Origin: Natronohydrobacter sp. | GTDB lineage: Bacteria; Pseudomonadota; Alphaproteobacteria; Rhodobacterales; Rhodobacteraceae | Direction: 5' to 3' | Assembly: GCA_007117255.1 (NCBI GenBank) | Contig: SKGU01000013.1 | Span: forward strand, 1 to 18,267 | DNA length: 18,267 bases | Part shown: one piece after another, positions 6,253 through 14,455 of the stretch | Layout: each line of letters begins with the position of its first letter | How positions within the stretch are numbered: position 1 is the first letter of the stretch | Made by a program: the position numbers and the translations under genes | The notes under the pieces: model-generated | Databases searched by the model: none | What the model saw: the letters and a program-made list of their open reading frames with translations, nothing else | What the model was told of the DNA's origin: nothing

Positions 6253-8217
6253 ATGTCGCGCCTTCTTCTTCTGATCGCGATGTTTGCTGCATTCACCATG
6301 ACAGCGCCGCTTCAGGCCCAAGACGCCAGTTCAACGCCCTTGCAAGACGCATTGCAAAGTGTTCAGGCCGATGTTGCGAGTCCGTCGCGGTCCACTGTCC
6401 CACAAGTGTTGGCAGCCCTCTTGCAGGCCGACGCCCCCGGCACTGTTGATTTCCTTCGCGCATGGGGGGATCGTGCAGTCTATGTGCGGGACGCAGACGG
6501 ATTGTTTTTTTACGCCCAAGACGCGCCTGACAGAATGCTGACGCTGATCGACATTGACAGCGGCGCATCTGTGGCGACGACCAGCAGTCGTGATCTGAGC
6601 CAGATTCGTCCCAATGCTGGAGTTCGCCGCGAAATCAACGCGGCCCTTGTCAGTTTCGAGTTGACCCATCCCGATCCGGCCCGCCGCATTGCCGCGCTCG
6701 AAACGATTGCGCGCAGCCCTGATGCTGATCAGATCATCCCTCTGACCGCAGCGCGAGATGCAGAAACAGATACGCGGATCATCGGGCGCATGGACCGGTT
6801 GCTGGATCTTCTGAATGCGCGTTTTGCGACCGATACGGCCACCCGGATCGATGCAATCGAAGGGCTGCGCGGTGACATCAACACCGAAGCGCGGCGCGTA
6901 CTGAATCAGACCCTGCAAACGCGTGCAGAGTTCGCCAGCGAAATTCCCGCAGGCACGAATGTTGCCCGCATCCGCACCCCCGGCGAGGATATCTCGCTAG
7001 TGGATGCTTATGCCACCTTGTCGGATGCGGGTCTTGCACCGCCGCGTCCGGGCCGTAATGCCATACGCGATGCGCTGCGCGCAAATGTGGTAGATGGCGA
7101 GGTTGGCGGCGTTCCCGTGCACTTGCTGACAACTGATGAAAGGCGCCGCGAGGCTTACCGCGCATTGCAGGAAGCGGGTATAGTCGCCCCGCTAGTGACT
7201 GAGGCGGATATGCGTGCGGCAGTCGCTGAATACGTTTTCTTTGACGCCTATCTGGAAGCTGACCCGGTCGTAACAGACGCGGCGCGCGACAGTCTTGACA
7301 GCACCCGCACCGCTATATCGTTCTGGCAGTTTGCCAGCCTATCGCTCGATGCGCTTTCGCTGGCCTCGATCTTCTTTCTGGCGGCGATTGGCCTTGCGAT
7401 CACGTTCGGCGTGATGCGCGTGATCAACATGGCACATGGTGAATTCATCATGATGGGGGCCTATACTGGCTATGTTGTACAGACTGTAATCCCCAATTAC
7501 ACTACTTCGCTTGTCATTGCGCTGCCCCTGGCATTTGCTGTCACCTTCGCTGCAGGCGTGGTGATGGAGCGACTGGTCATCCGTCACTTATACACGCGCC
7601 CCTTGGAAACCTTGCTTGCGACATTCGGCATTTCCATTGCCCTTCAGCAACTTGCAAAGAATATCTTCGGCACGCAAGCCCGCCCCCTGACTGCGCCCGA
7701 TTGGCTGGCCGGGGCCATTCAGGTCAATGATGTCGTCTCCGTCGCCTCGATCCGGGTTGCGATCTTCGTCATGGCGCTCGGGTTTTTGTTGATGCTGCTT
7801 TATATCCTCAACCGCACAAGGCTGGGGCTGGAAGTGCGCGCCGTGACGCAGAATCCCGGCATGGCGGCCTCGATGGGTATTAATCCAGACCGCATCAACA
7901 TGCTGACCTTCGGGCTTGGTTCAGGCATCGCTGGGGTCGCAGGGGTTGCTATCGGGCTGGTGGCGCAGGTCACGTCGGAAATGGGTGCAAATTACATCGT
8001 CCAAAGCTTCATGACGGTGGTTGTGGGCGGGGTCGGTTCGGTCTTTGGTACGCTTGCGGGCGCGACGCTGATCGGCTTCCTGCAAAAGGGCATCGAGTGG
8101 TTCAACCCTGCGAATACGCTGGCCGCGCAGACTTTCATGGTGCTGTTCATCATCCTGTTCATTCAGTTCCGCCCCAAGGGCATCGTCGCCCTCAAGGGCC
8201 GCGCCGCCGGAGATTGA
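6253..8217 (+). CDS. urtB: Urea ABC transporter, permease UrtB
   Basis: A 654-residue inner-membrane protein, one of the two permease subunits of the urea channel. It begins with a signal-peptide-like segment (MSRLLLLIAMFAAFTMTAPLQAQ). Residues about 25-350 form a soluble domain rich in Ala, Asp and Arg, probably periplasmic and helical, with TEARRVLNQTL and DERRREAYRALQEAGI segments as seen in proteobacterial UrtB. From about residue 358 the LivH-type permease follows, with hydrophobic spans such as SLDALSLASIFFLAAIGLAITFGVM, then the conserved RVINMAHGEFIMMGAY near 390-405, and VQSFMTVVVGGVGSVFGTLAG near 580-600. The chosen ATG at 6253 starts at the signal sequence. The ATG at 6208 was rejected because it falls inside the stem-loop at 6199-6227 and would put 15 odd residues in front. 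The ribosome site is weak (AGAAAGATC). Confidence 0.92.
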   Translation: MSRLLLLIAMFAAFTMTAPLQAQDASSTPLQDALQSVQADVASPSRSTVPQVLAALLQADAPGTVDFLRAWGDRAVYVRDADGLFFYAQDAPDRMLTLIDIDSGASVATTSSRDLSQIRPNAGVRREINAALVSFELTHPDPARRIAALETIARSPDADQIIPLTAARDAETDTRIIGRMDRLLDLLNARFATDTATRIDAIEGLRGDINTEARRVLNQTLQTRAEFASEIPAGTNVARIRTPGEDISLVDAYATLSDAGLAPPRPGRNAIRDALRANVVDGEVGGVPVHLLTTDERRREAYRALQEAGIVAPLVTEADMRAAVAEYVFFDAYLEADPVVTDAARDSLDSTRTAISFWQFASLSLDALSLASIFFLAAIGLAITFGVMRVINMAHGEFIMMGAYTGYVVQTVIPNYTTSLVIALPLAFAVTFAAGVVMERLVIRHLYTRPLETLLATFGISIALQQLAKNIFGTQARPLTAPDWLAGAIQVNDVVSVASIRVAIFVMALGFLLMLLYILNRTRLGLEVRAVTQNPGMAASMGINPDRINMLTFGLGSGIAGVAGVAIGLVAQVTSEMGANYIVQSFMTVVVGGVGSVFGTLAGATLIGFLQKGIEWFNPANTLAAQTFMVLFIILFIQFRPKGIVALKGRAAGD

Positions 8218-8221
8218 TGCC

Positions 8222-9430
8222 ATGCCTTTTGACATTCCCCGCACGACGGCAACCCCTGCAGCATCGAAGCGGAGCTTTCTGCATGAAAACCCGTCTGTCC
8301 TATGGTTCATGGGGTTGCTCGGTGTCTTCACACTTGGTGTCACGATCCTGTCCGAAGGCTTCGGGATCGGGCTGATTTCCACCAATCTGGTCAAGATCCT
8401 TGGGATGACGCTCTGCTTGTGCCTGATCGCCATCGCGATGGATGTGGTCTGGGGCTATTGCGGGATCCTGAGCCTTGGACACTTTGCCTTCTTCGGGCTT
8501 GGTGGCTATGCGATCGGCATGTGGCTGATGTATGCGCGCACCGAGATCAACATCCGCGACAGTTTGGGGCGTGGAACGATACCGCCGACAGAATTGGAAG
8601 TCTCTGAAGCCGTGGCCGCGCAGATCTTTGGAGTGGTCGGAAGTTCCGACTTGCCGCTGATCTGGACCTTTGCTCATTCGCTGACCTTTCAGTTGGCGAT
8701 GATCGTGCTCGTGCCGGGGCTATTGGCGTTGATCTTCGGCTGGCTCGCGTTCCGCTCGCGCGTCACTGGTGTTTACCTGTCGATTCTCACACAAGCCATG
8801 ACGCTGGCGCTCTCGTTGTATCTGTTTCAGAACGACACCGGCTTGCGCGGCAATAACGGGCTGTCGGGGCTGCAGAACATTCCTGGTGCGCTGCACGTGC
8901 CGCAATCAGTGATTTCGATGTGGTTCTTCTGGGCGTCGGCCTTTGCACTTGGAGCGGGCTATCTGCTCTTTGCCTGGGTCGTGGCGGGCAAGTTCGGATC
9001 GGTCATCCGTGCAATTCGCGATAATGAAGCGCGCGTGCGTTTCCTTGGTTATAATGTCGAAGGCTACAAGCTGTTCGTCTTTACCATTACGGCGGTTGTT
9101 TCGGGCATCGCAGGCGCGCTCTACTACCCTCAGGCGGGAATCATCAACCCGGCAGAAATCGCGCCCATCGCCTCGATCTATCTGGCGGTCTGGGTTGCGA
9201 TTGGCGGGCGCGGGCGGCTTTATGGCGCTGTGATCGGGGCGGCTTTTGTTTCGCTGCTGTCTAGTTGGCTGACAGGCGGCGGCGCGCCGAACATCGATCT
9301 GGGCTTTTACCGCATCGTCTGGACCGACTGGTGGCTGGTGCTTCTGGGGCTGGGCTTCGTCGCGGTCACGCTGTTCTTCCCAAAGGGTATTGGTGGGCTG
9401 TTTGACTATCTGGTGAGGAAAAAGCCATGA
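8222..9430 (+). CDS. urtC: Urea ABC transporter, permease UrtC
   Basis: A 402-residue inner-membrane protein of the LivM type that pairs with UrtB. It has about ten hydrophobic spans. Conserved family segments are AIAMDVVWGYCGILSLGHFAFFGLGGYAIGMWLM near residues 74-107, SRVTGVYLSILTQAMTLALS near 178-197, FQNDTGLRGNNGLSGLQ near 202-218, and VIRAIRDNEARVRFLGYNVEGYKLFVF near 262-288, which is the cytoplasmic loop that contacts the ATPases. GGRGRLYGAVIGA near 328-340 is also typical. GGAG at 8209-8212 stands nine bases before the ATG at 8222, which is four bases after the urtB stop. The stop TGA overlaps the urtD start as ATGA, a sign of translational coupling. Confidence 0.94.
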   Translation: MPFDIPRTTATPAASKRSFLHENPSVLWFMGLLGVFTLGVTILSEGFGIGLISTNLVKILGMTLCLCLIAIAMDVVWGYCGILSLGHFAFFGLGGYAIGMWLMYARTEINIRDSLGRGTIPPTELEVSEAVAAQIFGVVGSSDLPLIWTFAHSLTFQLAMIVLVPGLLALIFGWLAFRSRVTGVYLSILTQAMTLALSLYLFQNDTGLRGNNGLSGLQNIPGALHVPQSVISMWFFWASAFALGAGYLLFAWVVAGKFGSVIRAIRDNEARVRFLGYNVEGYKLFVFTITAVVSGIAGALYYPQAGIINPAEIAPIASIYLAVWVAIGGRGRLYGAVIGAAFVSLLSSWLTGGGAPNIDLGFYRIVWTDWWLVLLGLGFVAVTLFFPKGIGGLFDYLVRKKP

Positions 9431-10167
9431 GCACGCTCCTTGAGGTCTCTGGCGTTTCGGTCACATTTGATGGGTTTCGAGCTATCAACAACTTGTCGAT
9501 TGCCATTGGCGAACCGGAACTCCGCGCAGTGATCGGCCCCAATGGCGCTGGCAAGACCACCTTCATGGATATTGTCACTGGCAAGACAAAGCCGGATGAG
9601 GGCAAGGTCCTGTGGGGTGAGCGGTCGGTCAATCTGCTAAACTACTCTGAAAGCCAGATTGCCAAAATGGGGATTGGCCGCAAGTTCCAGAAACCCACCG
9701 TGTTCGAAGATCAGAGCGTGCGTGACAATCTGGCGATGGCACTGGCCAACAAGCGCGGGCCGTTTTCCGTGCTGATCTGGCGGCCAACGGATCGCGACAG
9801 TGCGCGCATCGAGGAACTGGCCGCCGAAGTTGGTCTGTCCGAACGGTTGGATGACAGCGCAGGCATTCTTAGCCACGGACAAAAGCAATGGTTGGAAATC
9901 GGCATGTTGCTGGCGCAAGATCCGCGTCTCCTGCTTGTTGACGAGCCAGCGGCGGGCATGACGCCTGCCGAGCGTGAGCACACGACGGATCTGCTGAAAC
10001 GTGCGGCAAAAACCCGCGCGGTGATGGTGATCGAACATGATATGGAATTCATCCGTCGCCTGAATTGCCGCGTGACGGTGCTGCATGAAGGTTCGGTTCT
10101 GGCCGAAGGGTCCCTCGATCATGTGACCGGGAACCAGCAAGTCATTGACGTATATCTGGGGCGCTGA
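9427..10167 (+). CDS. urtD: Urea ABC transporter, ATPase UrtD
   Basis: A 246-residue cytoplasmic ABC ATPase of the LivG type. Walker A GPNGAGKTT is at 37-45, the Q-loop region KFQKPTVFEDQSVRDNLAMAL at about 87-107, the signature LSHGQKQWLEIGMLLAQDP at 148-166 and Walker B LLLVDEPAAGMT at 168-179. VIEHDMEFIRRL near 200 carries the switch His. The signature SHGQKQWLE instead of SGGQ and the FQKPTVFED segment are usual for UrtD, and separate it from amino-acid LivG. Its ATG overlaps the urtC stop by four bases, and urtE begins five bases after its own stop. With UrtE it forms the heterodimeric motor that couples ATP hydrolysis to urea import. Confidence 0.95.
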   Translation: MSTLLEVSGVSVTFDGFRAINNLSIAIGEPELRAVIGPNGAGKTTFMDIVTGKTKPDEGKVLWGERSVNLLNYSESQIAKMGIGRKFQKPTVFEDQSVRDNLAMALANKRGPFSVLIWRPTDRDSARIEELAAEVGLSERLDDSAGILSHGQKQWLEIGMLLAQDPRLLLVDEPAAGMTPAEREHTTDLLKRAAKTRAVMVIEHDMEFIRRLNCRVTVLHEGSVLAEGSLDHVTGNQQVIDVYLGR

Positions 10168-10172
10168 AGAAA

Positions 10173-10868
10173 ATGCTGAAAGTTGAGAATCTGACCCTGC
10201 ATTACAGCGCTTCGCAGATCCTTTGGGGCGTGTCACTAGAGGCGCGTGTAGGCGCGGTCACGGCGGTGATGGGCACGAATGGCGTTGGAAAGACGTCGCT
10301 TCTGCGTGCGATTGCCGGGCGCCATCCGTATTCGGGGGGCAAGATCACGCTTGACGGGCGGGAACTGGATCATCCCAGCGCCGCGCAGGCTGCGCGAGCC
10401 GGTATCGCCTATGTACCACAGGGGCGCGAAGTCTTTCCGCTTTTGACCGTGACCGAAAACCTGCAAACGGGGTTTGCCTGCCTGCCGCGTGCGGATCATA
10501 AGATTCCCAAGCGCATCTACGAGTTGTTCCCTGTGCTGGAGCAGATGAAGCACCGGCGCGGGGGCGACTTGTCGGGGGGGCAGCAACAGCAACTCGCCAT
10601 TGCGCGTGCGCTGATTGCACGGCCCAAGGTGCTACTGCTGGACGAACCGACCGAGGGCATCCAGCCCAATATCATCAAGCAGATCGGCAAGGTGATCGAG
10701 TTGTTGCGCGAGGAGGGCGAAATCGCGATTGTGCTGGTCGAGCAGTTTTTCGATTTTGCCTATGGGTTGGCTGATGAGTTCTGTGTGCTCAATCGCGGCG
10801 AGGTAGTGCTGGCGAAACCCGCAAGCACAGTGACACGGCAGGAAATACTCGAACGTGTGTCGATCTGA
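10173..10868 (+). CDS. urtE: Urea ABC transporter, ATPase UrtE
   Basis: A 231-residue cytoplasmic ABC ATPase of the LivF type. Walker A GTNGVGKTS is at 34-42, YVPQGREVFPLLTVTENLQTGF at 80-101, the signature LSGGQQQQLAIARALI at 133-148 and Walker B VLLLDEPTEGIQPNII at 153-168. VEQFFDFAY near 192-200 replaces the usual switch-His context with Val-Glu-Gln, as is normal for LivF/UrtE. The start follows the urtD stop by five bases with a GAAGA ribosome site inside the spacer. It is the last gene of the urt cluster: a 130-base gap follows, and no urease gene is seen. I find no T-rich intrinsic terminator after it. Confidence 0.95.
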   Translation: MLKVENLTLHYSASQILWGVSLEARVGAVTAVMGTNGVGKTSLLRAIAGRHPYSGGKITLDGRELDHPSAAQAARAGIAYVPQGREVFPLLTVTENLQTGFACLPRADHKIPKRIYELFPVLEQMKHRRGGDLSGGQQQQLAIARALIARPKVLLLDEPTEGIQPNIIKQIGKVIELLREEGEIAIVLVEQFFDFAYGLADEFCVLNRGEVVLAKPASTVTRQEILERVSI

Positions 10869-10926
10869 GCTTTTGGGGTGCACTAATCTGTGACGACTGA
10901 CCTTGGAAAAACCTGACTGCAGGCAT

Positions 10927-10955
10927 TTGGTTCTGTGGTAATCTGCGCGCATAAA
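10927..10955 (+). promoter_or_regulatory. Candidate sigma-70-type promoter of the 10999 gene
   Basis: TTGGTT (10927-10932) and CATAAA (10950-10955) are separated by exactly 17 bases and end 43 bases before the ATG at 10999. The match to TTGACA/TATAAT is partial, three and four of six. If real, the exported-protein gene is transcribed apart from the urt operon. Confidence 0.33.
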
Positions 10956-10998
10956 GCGAGGCCCGAATCTCGCCAGAGGCAGTCATAAGAGCACACCC

Positions 10999-11607
10999 AT
11001 GTGGATTCACATTCCGTTTGTCGCCGCGATGTTCCTTGTCGCGTTCCAGACATCTGCGCAGGCGAAAGCCACGCAATGCACCACCAATATCGATGGTGAA
11101 CCCGTCAAGATCATCTATCACCCCGATGATCCGACGTTTTCGTCCTTCCGCGAACGCTGGTTCAGCCGCAGTAGCACTTGCCCGGGCGCGGTCGTTATCA
11201 CCTATCTGATGCCGGATCTGACGGCCGATGAGCGTGCGGTGTTCTGTGCGAATTACGACGCTGACACGCGCAGCTATTCGCAACCCGCGCATGGGCCCCG
11301 TGATGCTTTCGGGCGCTGCACCGAACCCTCCAGAACCTGCAAGCTGGTCAACACCACCAAGGCCGAAGCGATGGCGCTGATGGGGCTGGGACAGCAGGCC
11401 GAAAGTGTCAGTCTGCGCGACCGGCTGGGGACAACACTCTCTGCTGTTACCCATAGCTCCGGTGCAATGATCCTGTCGGGCAATGGTGCCGCCTTGGCCA
11501 GTTTCGCGGCCCAGACTGGCGCAGTGCTGGCCAGCCCGGCGGTTATGGCGGGGGCAGTGGCGTCTGTCGTGGTGGTCGGTGGCGCTGTCTATCTGTGCAG
11601 CGACTGA
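10999..11607 (+). CDS. Exported protein of unknown function, with hydrophobic C-terminus
   Basis: I do not recognise this 202-residue protein. Residues 1-22 (MWIHIPFVAAMFLVAFQTSAQA) look like a signal peptide with a likely cut after AQA. The mature part has six Cys, near residues 27, 61, 83, 107, 114 and 200, an even number that could form disulfides outside the cytoplasm. Residues about 145-199 are a long Ala/Gly/Val-rich stretch (ILSGNGAALASFAAQTGAVLA, then AVMAGAVASVVVVGGAVYL) that looks like two membrane-inserting helices, followed by CSD at the very end. The ribosome site AAGAG (10987-10991) is seven bases before the ATG. It lies 130 bases after urtE in the same direction, but a possible promoter of its own and the gap make membership in the urt operon doubtful. 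A membrane-anchored periplasmic protein is as far as the sequence goes. Confidence 0.72.
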   Translation: MWIHIPFVAAMFLVAFQTSAQAKATQCTTNIDGEPVKIIYHPDDPTFSSFRERWFSRSSTCPGAVVITYLMPDLTADERAVFCANYDADTRSYSQPAHGPRDAFGRCTEPSRTCKLVNTTKAEAMALMGLGQQAESVSLRDRLGTTLSAVTHSSGAMILSGNGAALASFAAQTGAVLASPAVMAGAVASVVVVGGAVYLCSD

Positions 11608-11816
11608 TCGCAGATTGCCAACTTGCCTGATCGGAGCGGTGGCGCGTGTGTTCGGCACGTCAAGACCTGGCCCTGACCCCGGCGCGCCTTTGTCTATTGC
11701 GCGGCGGTGCTGTGCTGTAGGCCGAAAACCCAGTGCGGCGATCGTAGTGTAGGCAGATGCAGGTGGCAGTAATCGTGCGGCGCAAGAACCGCAGGAAACT
11801 CTGCAAATGAATTAAA
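11608..11816. other. Spacer between the exported-protein gene and tRNA-Val
   Basis: About 210 bases with no credible gene. One short hairpin, TGCGG (11776-11780) with CCGCA (11789-11793), lies just downstream of the tRNA on its strand but has no T-run after it. It is the only terminator-like structure I see here. Confidence 0.4.
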
Positions 11817-11891
11817 TGGTGGGCGATAACGGATTTGAACCGCTGACATCTTCGATGTGAACGAAGCGCTCTACCGCTGAGCTAATCGCCC
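11817..11891 (-). tRNA. tRNA-Val, anticodon CAC
   Basis: Read on the minus strand the 75 bases fold as a full cloverleaf: acceptor GGGCGAT with ATCGCCC, D-stem GCTC/GAGC with loop AGCGGTA, anticodon stem CTTCG/CGAAG around loop TTCACAT, five-base variable region ATGTC, T-stem AGCGG/CCGTT (one G-T pair) with loop TTCAAAT, discriminator A and an encoded CCA. The loop gives anticodon CAC, which reads the Val codon GUG. The gene lies between the exported-protein gene and lon, on the lon strand. Confidence 0.95.
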
Positions 11892-11901
11892 CACGGGCTG
11901 T

Positions 11902-11930
11902 TCTCTACTCTGACCAAATAGCTAGCGCAA
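11902..11930 (-). promoter_or_regulatory. Candidate promoter of tRNA-Val
   Basis: On the minus strand TTGCGC (11930-11925) and TAGAGA (11907-11902) are 17 bases apart. The -10 box ends ten bases before the mature tRNA, which would give a very short 5' leader, as is common for single tRNA genes. Confidence 0.45.
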
Positions 11931-11956
11931 GCCCTTCCAAGGGTGTTTTGGCCAAG

Positions 11957-11986
11957 TTTGCCCTGCGCTGAATAGCGCAGGGCAAA
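11957..11986 (-). terminator. 13-bp hairpin after lon, probable transcript end
   Basis: TTTGCCCTGCGCT (11957-11969) and AGCGCAGGGCAAA (11974-11986) are perfect 13-bp arms around a 4-base loop. The structure begins 16 bases past the lon stop and lies upstream of the tRNA promoter. Neither strand has a proper T-run after it, so a hairpin-only or Rho-assisted stop, or 3'-end protection, is as likely as classical intrinsic termination. Confidence 0.65.
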
Positions 11987-12001
11987 ACTGTCTCTTACAG
12001 A

Positions 12002-14407
12002 TCAATGCGCGGCGCGTGGCGCCTCGGACTTGGTTTCCCCCGCAATCCGGGCAAGGCGCGCGGCCTCATCGGCAGCATCGTCCCATTCCATGGGCACAGG
12101 CTGGCGCACAAGAGCGTGCTTGATCACATCGCGGACATGCGAAACGGGGATGATCGTCAGCCCTTCTTTCACATTGTCAGGGATTTCCGGCAAGTCTTTG
12201 GCGTTTTCCTCTGGGATCAGGACTGTTGTGATCCCACCCCGCAACGCGGCGAGGAGTTTCTCTTTCAACCCGCCGATGGCCAGCACATTGCCACGCAGCG
12301 TGACTTCGCCCGTCATGGCCACATCCTTGCGCACTGGAATTTGCGTCAGCACCGACACGATGGATGTCACCATTCCCACGCCAGCGCTTGGCCCGTCTTT
12401 GGGGGTGGCACCTTCGGGAACGTGAACATGGATATCCAGCGCATCGAATTTCGGCGGTGCGACACCGATTTGCGGCGCGATCGAGCGGACAAAGGAGCTG
12501 GCCGCATCAATCGATTCCTTCATCACGTCACCCAGTTTGCCCGTGGTCTTCATCCGACCTTTACCCGGCAGTTTCAGCGCCTCGATCTGCAACAACTCGC
12601 CGCCCACCTGTGTCCAGGCCAGGCCGGTGACAACGCCGATCTGGTCTTCCTTTTCGGCCAGCCCGTAGCGGTGCCGCGGAACGCCAAGGAAATCCGCCAG
12701 ATTGTCGCGTGCGACGATCACGCTTTCTGCTTCTTTCTTCACGATTTTCGTGACCGCCTTGCGGGCAATCTTATTGAGTTCGCGTTCCAGATTCCGCACA
12801 CCAGCTTCGCGCGTGTAGCGGCGCAGGATTTCGGTGATGCCAGCGTCCGAGATGGTCAACTCGCCCTTGCGAAGCCCGTGGTTCTTGACGGATTTGGGGA
12901 ACAGATGGCGGCGGGCGATTTCCAGCTTCTCGTCTTCCGTATAGCCCGACAGGGGGATGATTTCCATCCGGTCCAGAAGTGGGCCTGGCATGTTGTAGCT
13001 GTTCGCAGTGGTCAGGAACATGACATTCGACAGGTCATACTCAACCTCCAGATAGTGATCCACGAAGGTCGAGTTCTGTTCCGGATCGAGCACTTCCAGC
13101 ATGGCCGACGCCGGATCGCCACGGAAATCCTGACCCATCTTGTCGATTTCATCGAGCAGGATCAGCGGGTTTGTGGTCTTGGCTTTTTTCAGCGCCTGAA
13201 TGATCTTGCCAGGCATCGAGCCGATATAGGTCCGCCGGTGGCCACGAATCTCGGATTCGTCGCGGACGCCGCCAAGGCTAATGCGGATGAACTCGCGACC
13301 TGTGGCTTTTGCGACCGAGCGGCCCAGCGAGGTCTTGCCCACACCGGGAGGGCCGACAAGGCACATGATCGGGCCTTTCAGCTTGGCAGAACGCGATTGT
13401 ACTGCCAGATATTCGACGATACGTTCCTTGACTTTGTCGAGGCTGTAATGATCCGCATCGAGCACCTTCTGCGCATGGCCAAGGTCTTTTTTGACGCGGC
13501 TTTTCACACCCCATGGGATTGCCAACATCCAGTCCAGATAATTGCGCACCACAGTCGCTTCGGCTGACATGGGCGACATGGATTTCAGCTTCTTCAATTC
13601 GGCTTCGGCTTTTTCGCGCGCTTCCTTGCTGAACTTCGTCTCTTTGATACGATTTTCCAGCTCAGCGACTTCGTTCTGGCCATCCTCGCCGTCGCCCAAC
13701 TCTTTCTGAATGGCCTTCATTTGCTCATTCAGATAATACTCGCGCTGCGTGCGTTCCATCTGGGATTTCACGCGCGTCTTGATCTTGCGCTCGACCTGCA
13801 GAACAGACAATTCACCCTGCATCAGCGCATATATTTCCTCCAGCCGCGAGGCTGTGTTCTCGATTTCAAGCAATTTCTGCTTTTGCTCAACCGTCGCGCC
13901 AAGATGGCCAGCCGCAAGATGCGCCAATTCGGACGCGCCCGTGGTCTCGGCGATCGCGGCAACAGCTTCGTCAGGGATATTCTTTCGTACTTTGGCGTAG
14001 CGTTCAAATTCGATCTGGACTGTGCGCATCAGGGCGGTTGTGGCGGCACTGTCACCTGCAATGTCCGGCATTTCTTGCGTAAGGGCTTCGAAATAGTCGG
14101 CGTTGGACACAAACTCTTCGATCCGAACGCGTGTGCGCCCTTCGACAAGCACTTTGACAGTGCCATCTGGCAGTTTCAGCAATTGCAGAACATTCGCAAG
14201 CACCCCCACCCGGAAGATATCATCCGCTCCGGGGTCTTCTTGCATGTGGTCTTTCTGAGAGACCAACAGGATTTGCCGATCTTCAGCCATGACCGCTTCG
14301 AGCGCGCGCACCGACTTTTCGCGTCCTACAAAAAGCGGCACGATCATATGCGGAAACACAACCATGTCGCGCAGGGGCAAAACGGGCGAACTGTTCTTCT
14401 GCGACAT
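12002..14407 (-). CDS. lon: ATP-dependent protease Lon
   Basis: An 801-residue cytoplasmic AAA+ serine protease that degrades misfolded and short-lived regulatory proteins. The N-terminal substrate domain starts VLPLRDMVVFPHMIVPLFVGRE. A central coiled-coil segment (about 200-275, with MERTQREYYLNEQMKAIQKELG) precedes the AAA+ core: Walker A GPPGVGKTS at 352-360, Walker B LILLDEID at 415-422 and the sensor region LTTANSYNMPGPLLDRMEII. The protease domain has the catalytic Ser in PKDGPSAGVGM (Ser674) and the Lys in GGLKEKLLAALRGG (Lys717), spaced as in Escherichia coli Lon. Length is normal. The ATG at 14407 (MSQKNSSPV) is chosen over those at 14416 and 14425, because AAGGA at 14420-14416 stands eight bases upstream of it. 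A heat-shock-like promoter lies about 50 bases upstream and a hairpin follows the stop. Confidence 0.97.
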   Translation of the reverse strand: MSQKNSSPVLPLRDMVVFPHMIVPLFVGREKSVRALEAVMAEDRQILLVSQKDHMQEDPGADDIFRVGVLANVLQLLKLPDGTVKVLVEGRTRVRIEEFVSNADYFEALTQEMPDIAGDSAATTALMRTVQIEFERYAKVRKNIPDEAVAAIAETTGASELAHLAAGHLGATVEQKQKLLEIENTASRLEEIYALMQGELSVLQVERKIKTRVKSQMERTQREYYLNEQMKAIQKELGDGEDGQNEVAELENRIKETKFSKEAREKAEAELKKLKSMSPMSAEATVVRNYLDWMLAIPWGVKSRVKKDLGHAQKVLDADHYSLDKVKERIVEYLAVQSRSAKLKGPIMCLVGPPGVGKTSLGRSVAKATGREFIRISLGGVRDESEIRGHRRTYIGSMPGKIIQALKKAKTTNPLILLDEIDKMGQDFRGDPASAMLEVLDPEQNSTFVDHYLEVEYDLSNVMFLTTANSYNMPGPLLDRMEIIPLSGYTEDEKLEIARRHLFPKSVKNHGLRKGELTISDAGITEILRRYTREAGVRNLERELNKIARKAVTKIVKKEAESVIVARDNLADFLGVPRHRYGLAEKEDQIGVVTGLAWTQVGGELLQIEALKLPGKGRMKTTGKLGDVMKESIDAASSFVRSIAPQIGVAPPKFDALDIHVHVPEGATPKDGPSAGVGMVTSIVSVLTQIPVRKDVAMTGEVTLRGNVLAIGGLKEKLLAALRGGITTVLIPEENAKDLPEIPDNVKEGLTIIPVSHVRDVIKHALVRQPVPMEWDDAADEAARLARIAGETKSEAPRAAH

Positions 14408-14455
14408 TTCAATCATCCTTATCATCTGCGCACTGGTTTATGCGCGTTGATCTCA

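Noticed and set aside
5173..6321. A 382-codon open frame on the minus strand opposite urtA
   Set aside because: It mirrors the real UrtA frame, has a His/Arg/Cys-rich composition, no recognisable domain and no separate ribosome site.
4518..11985. The 13-mer TAGCGCAGGGCAA occurs at 4518-4530 and again at 11973-11985, in one arm of the lon hairpin
   Set aside because: A handful of shared 13-mers is expected by chance in 18 kb, and the flanks do not match.
12005..13567. A 520-codon open frame on the plus strand opposite lon
   Set aside because: Lon on the minus strand has every catalytic motif. The opposite frame is rich in His, Arg, Phe and Gln with no domain, which is what a GC-rich gene gives in its antisense frame.
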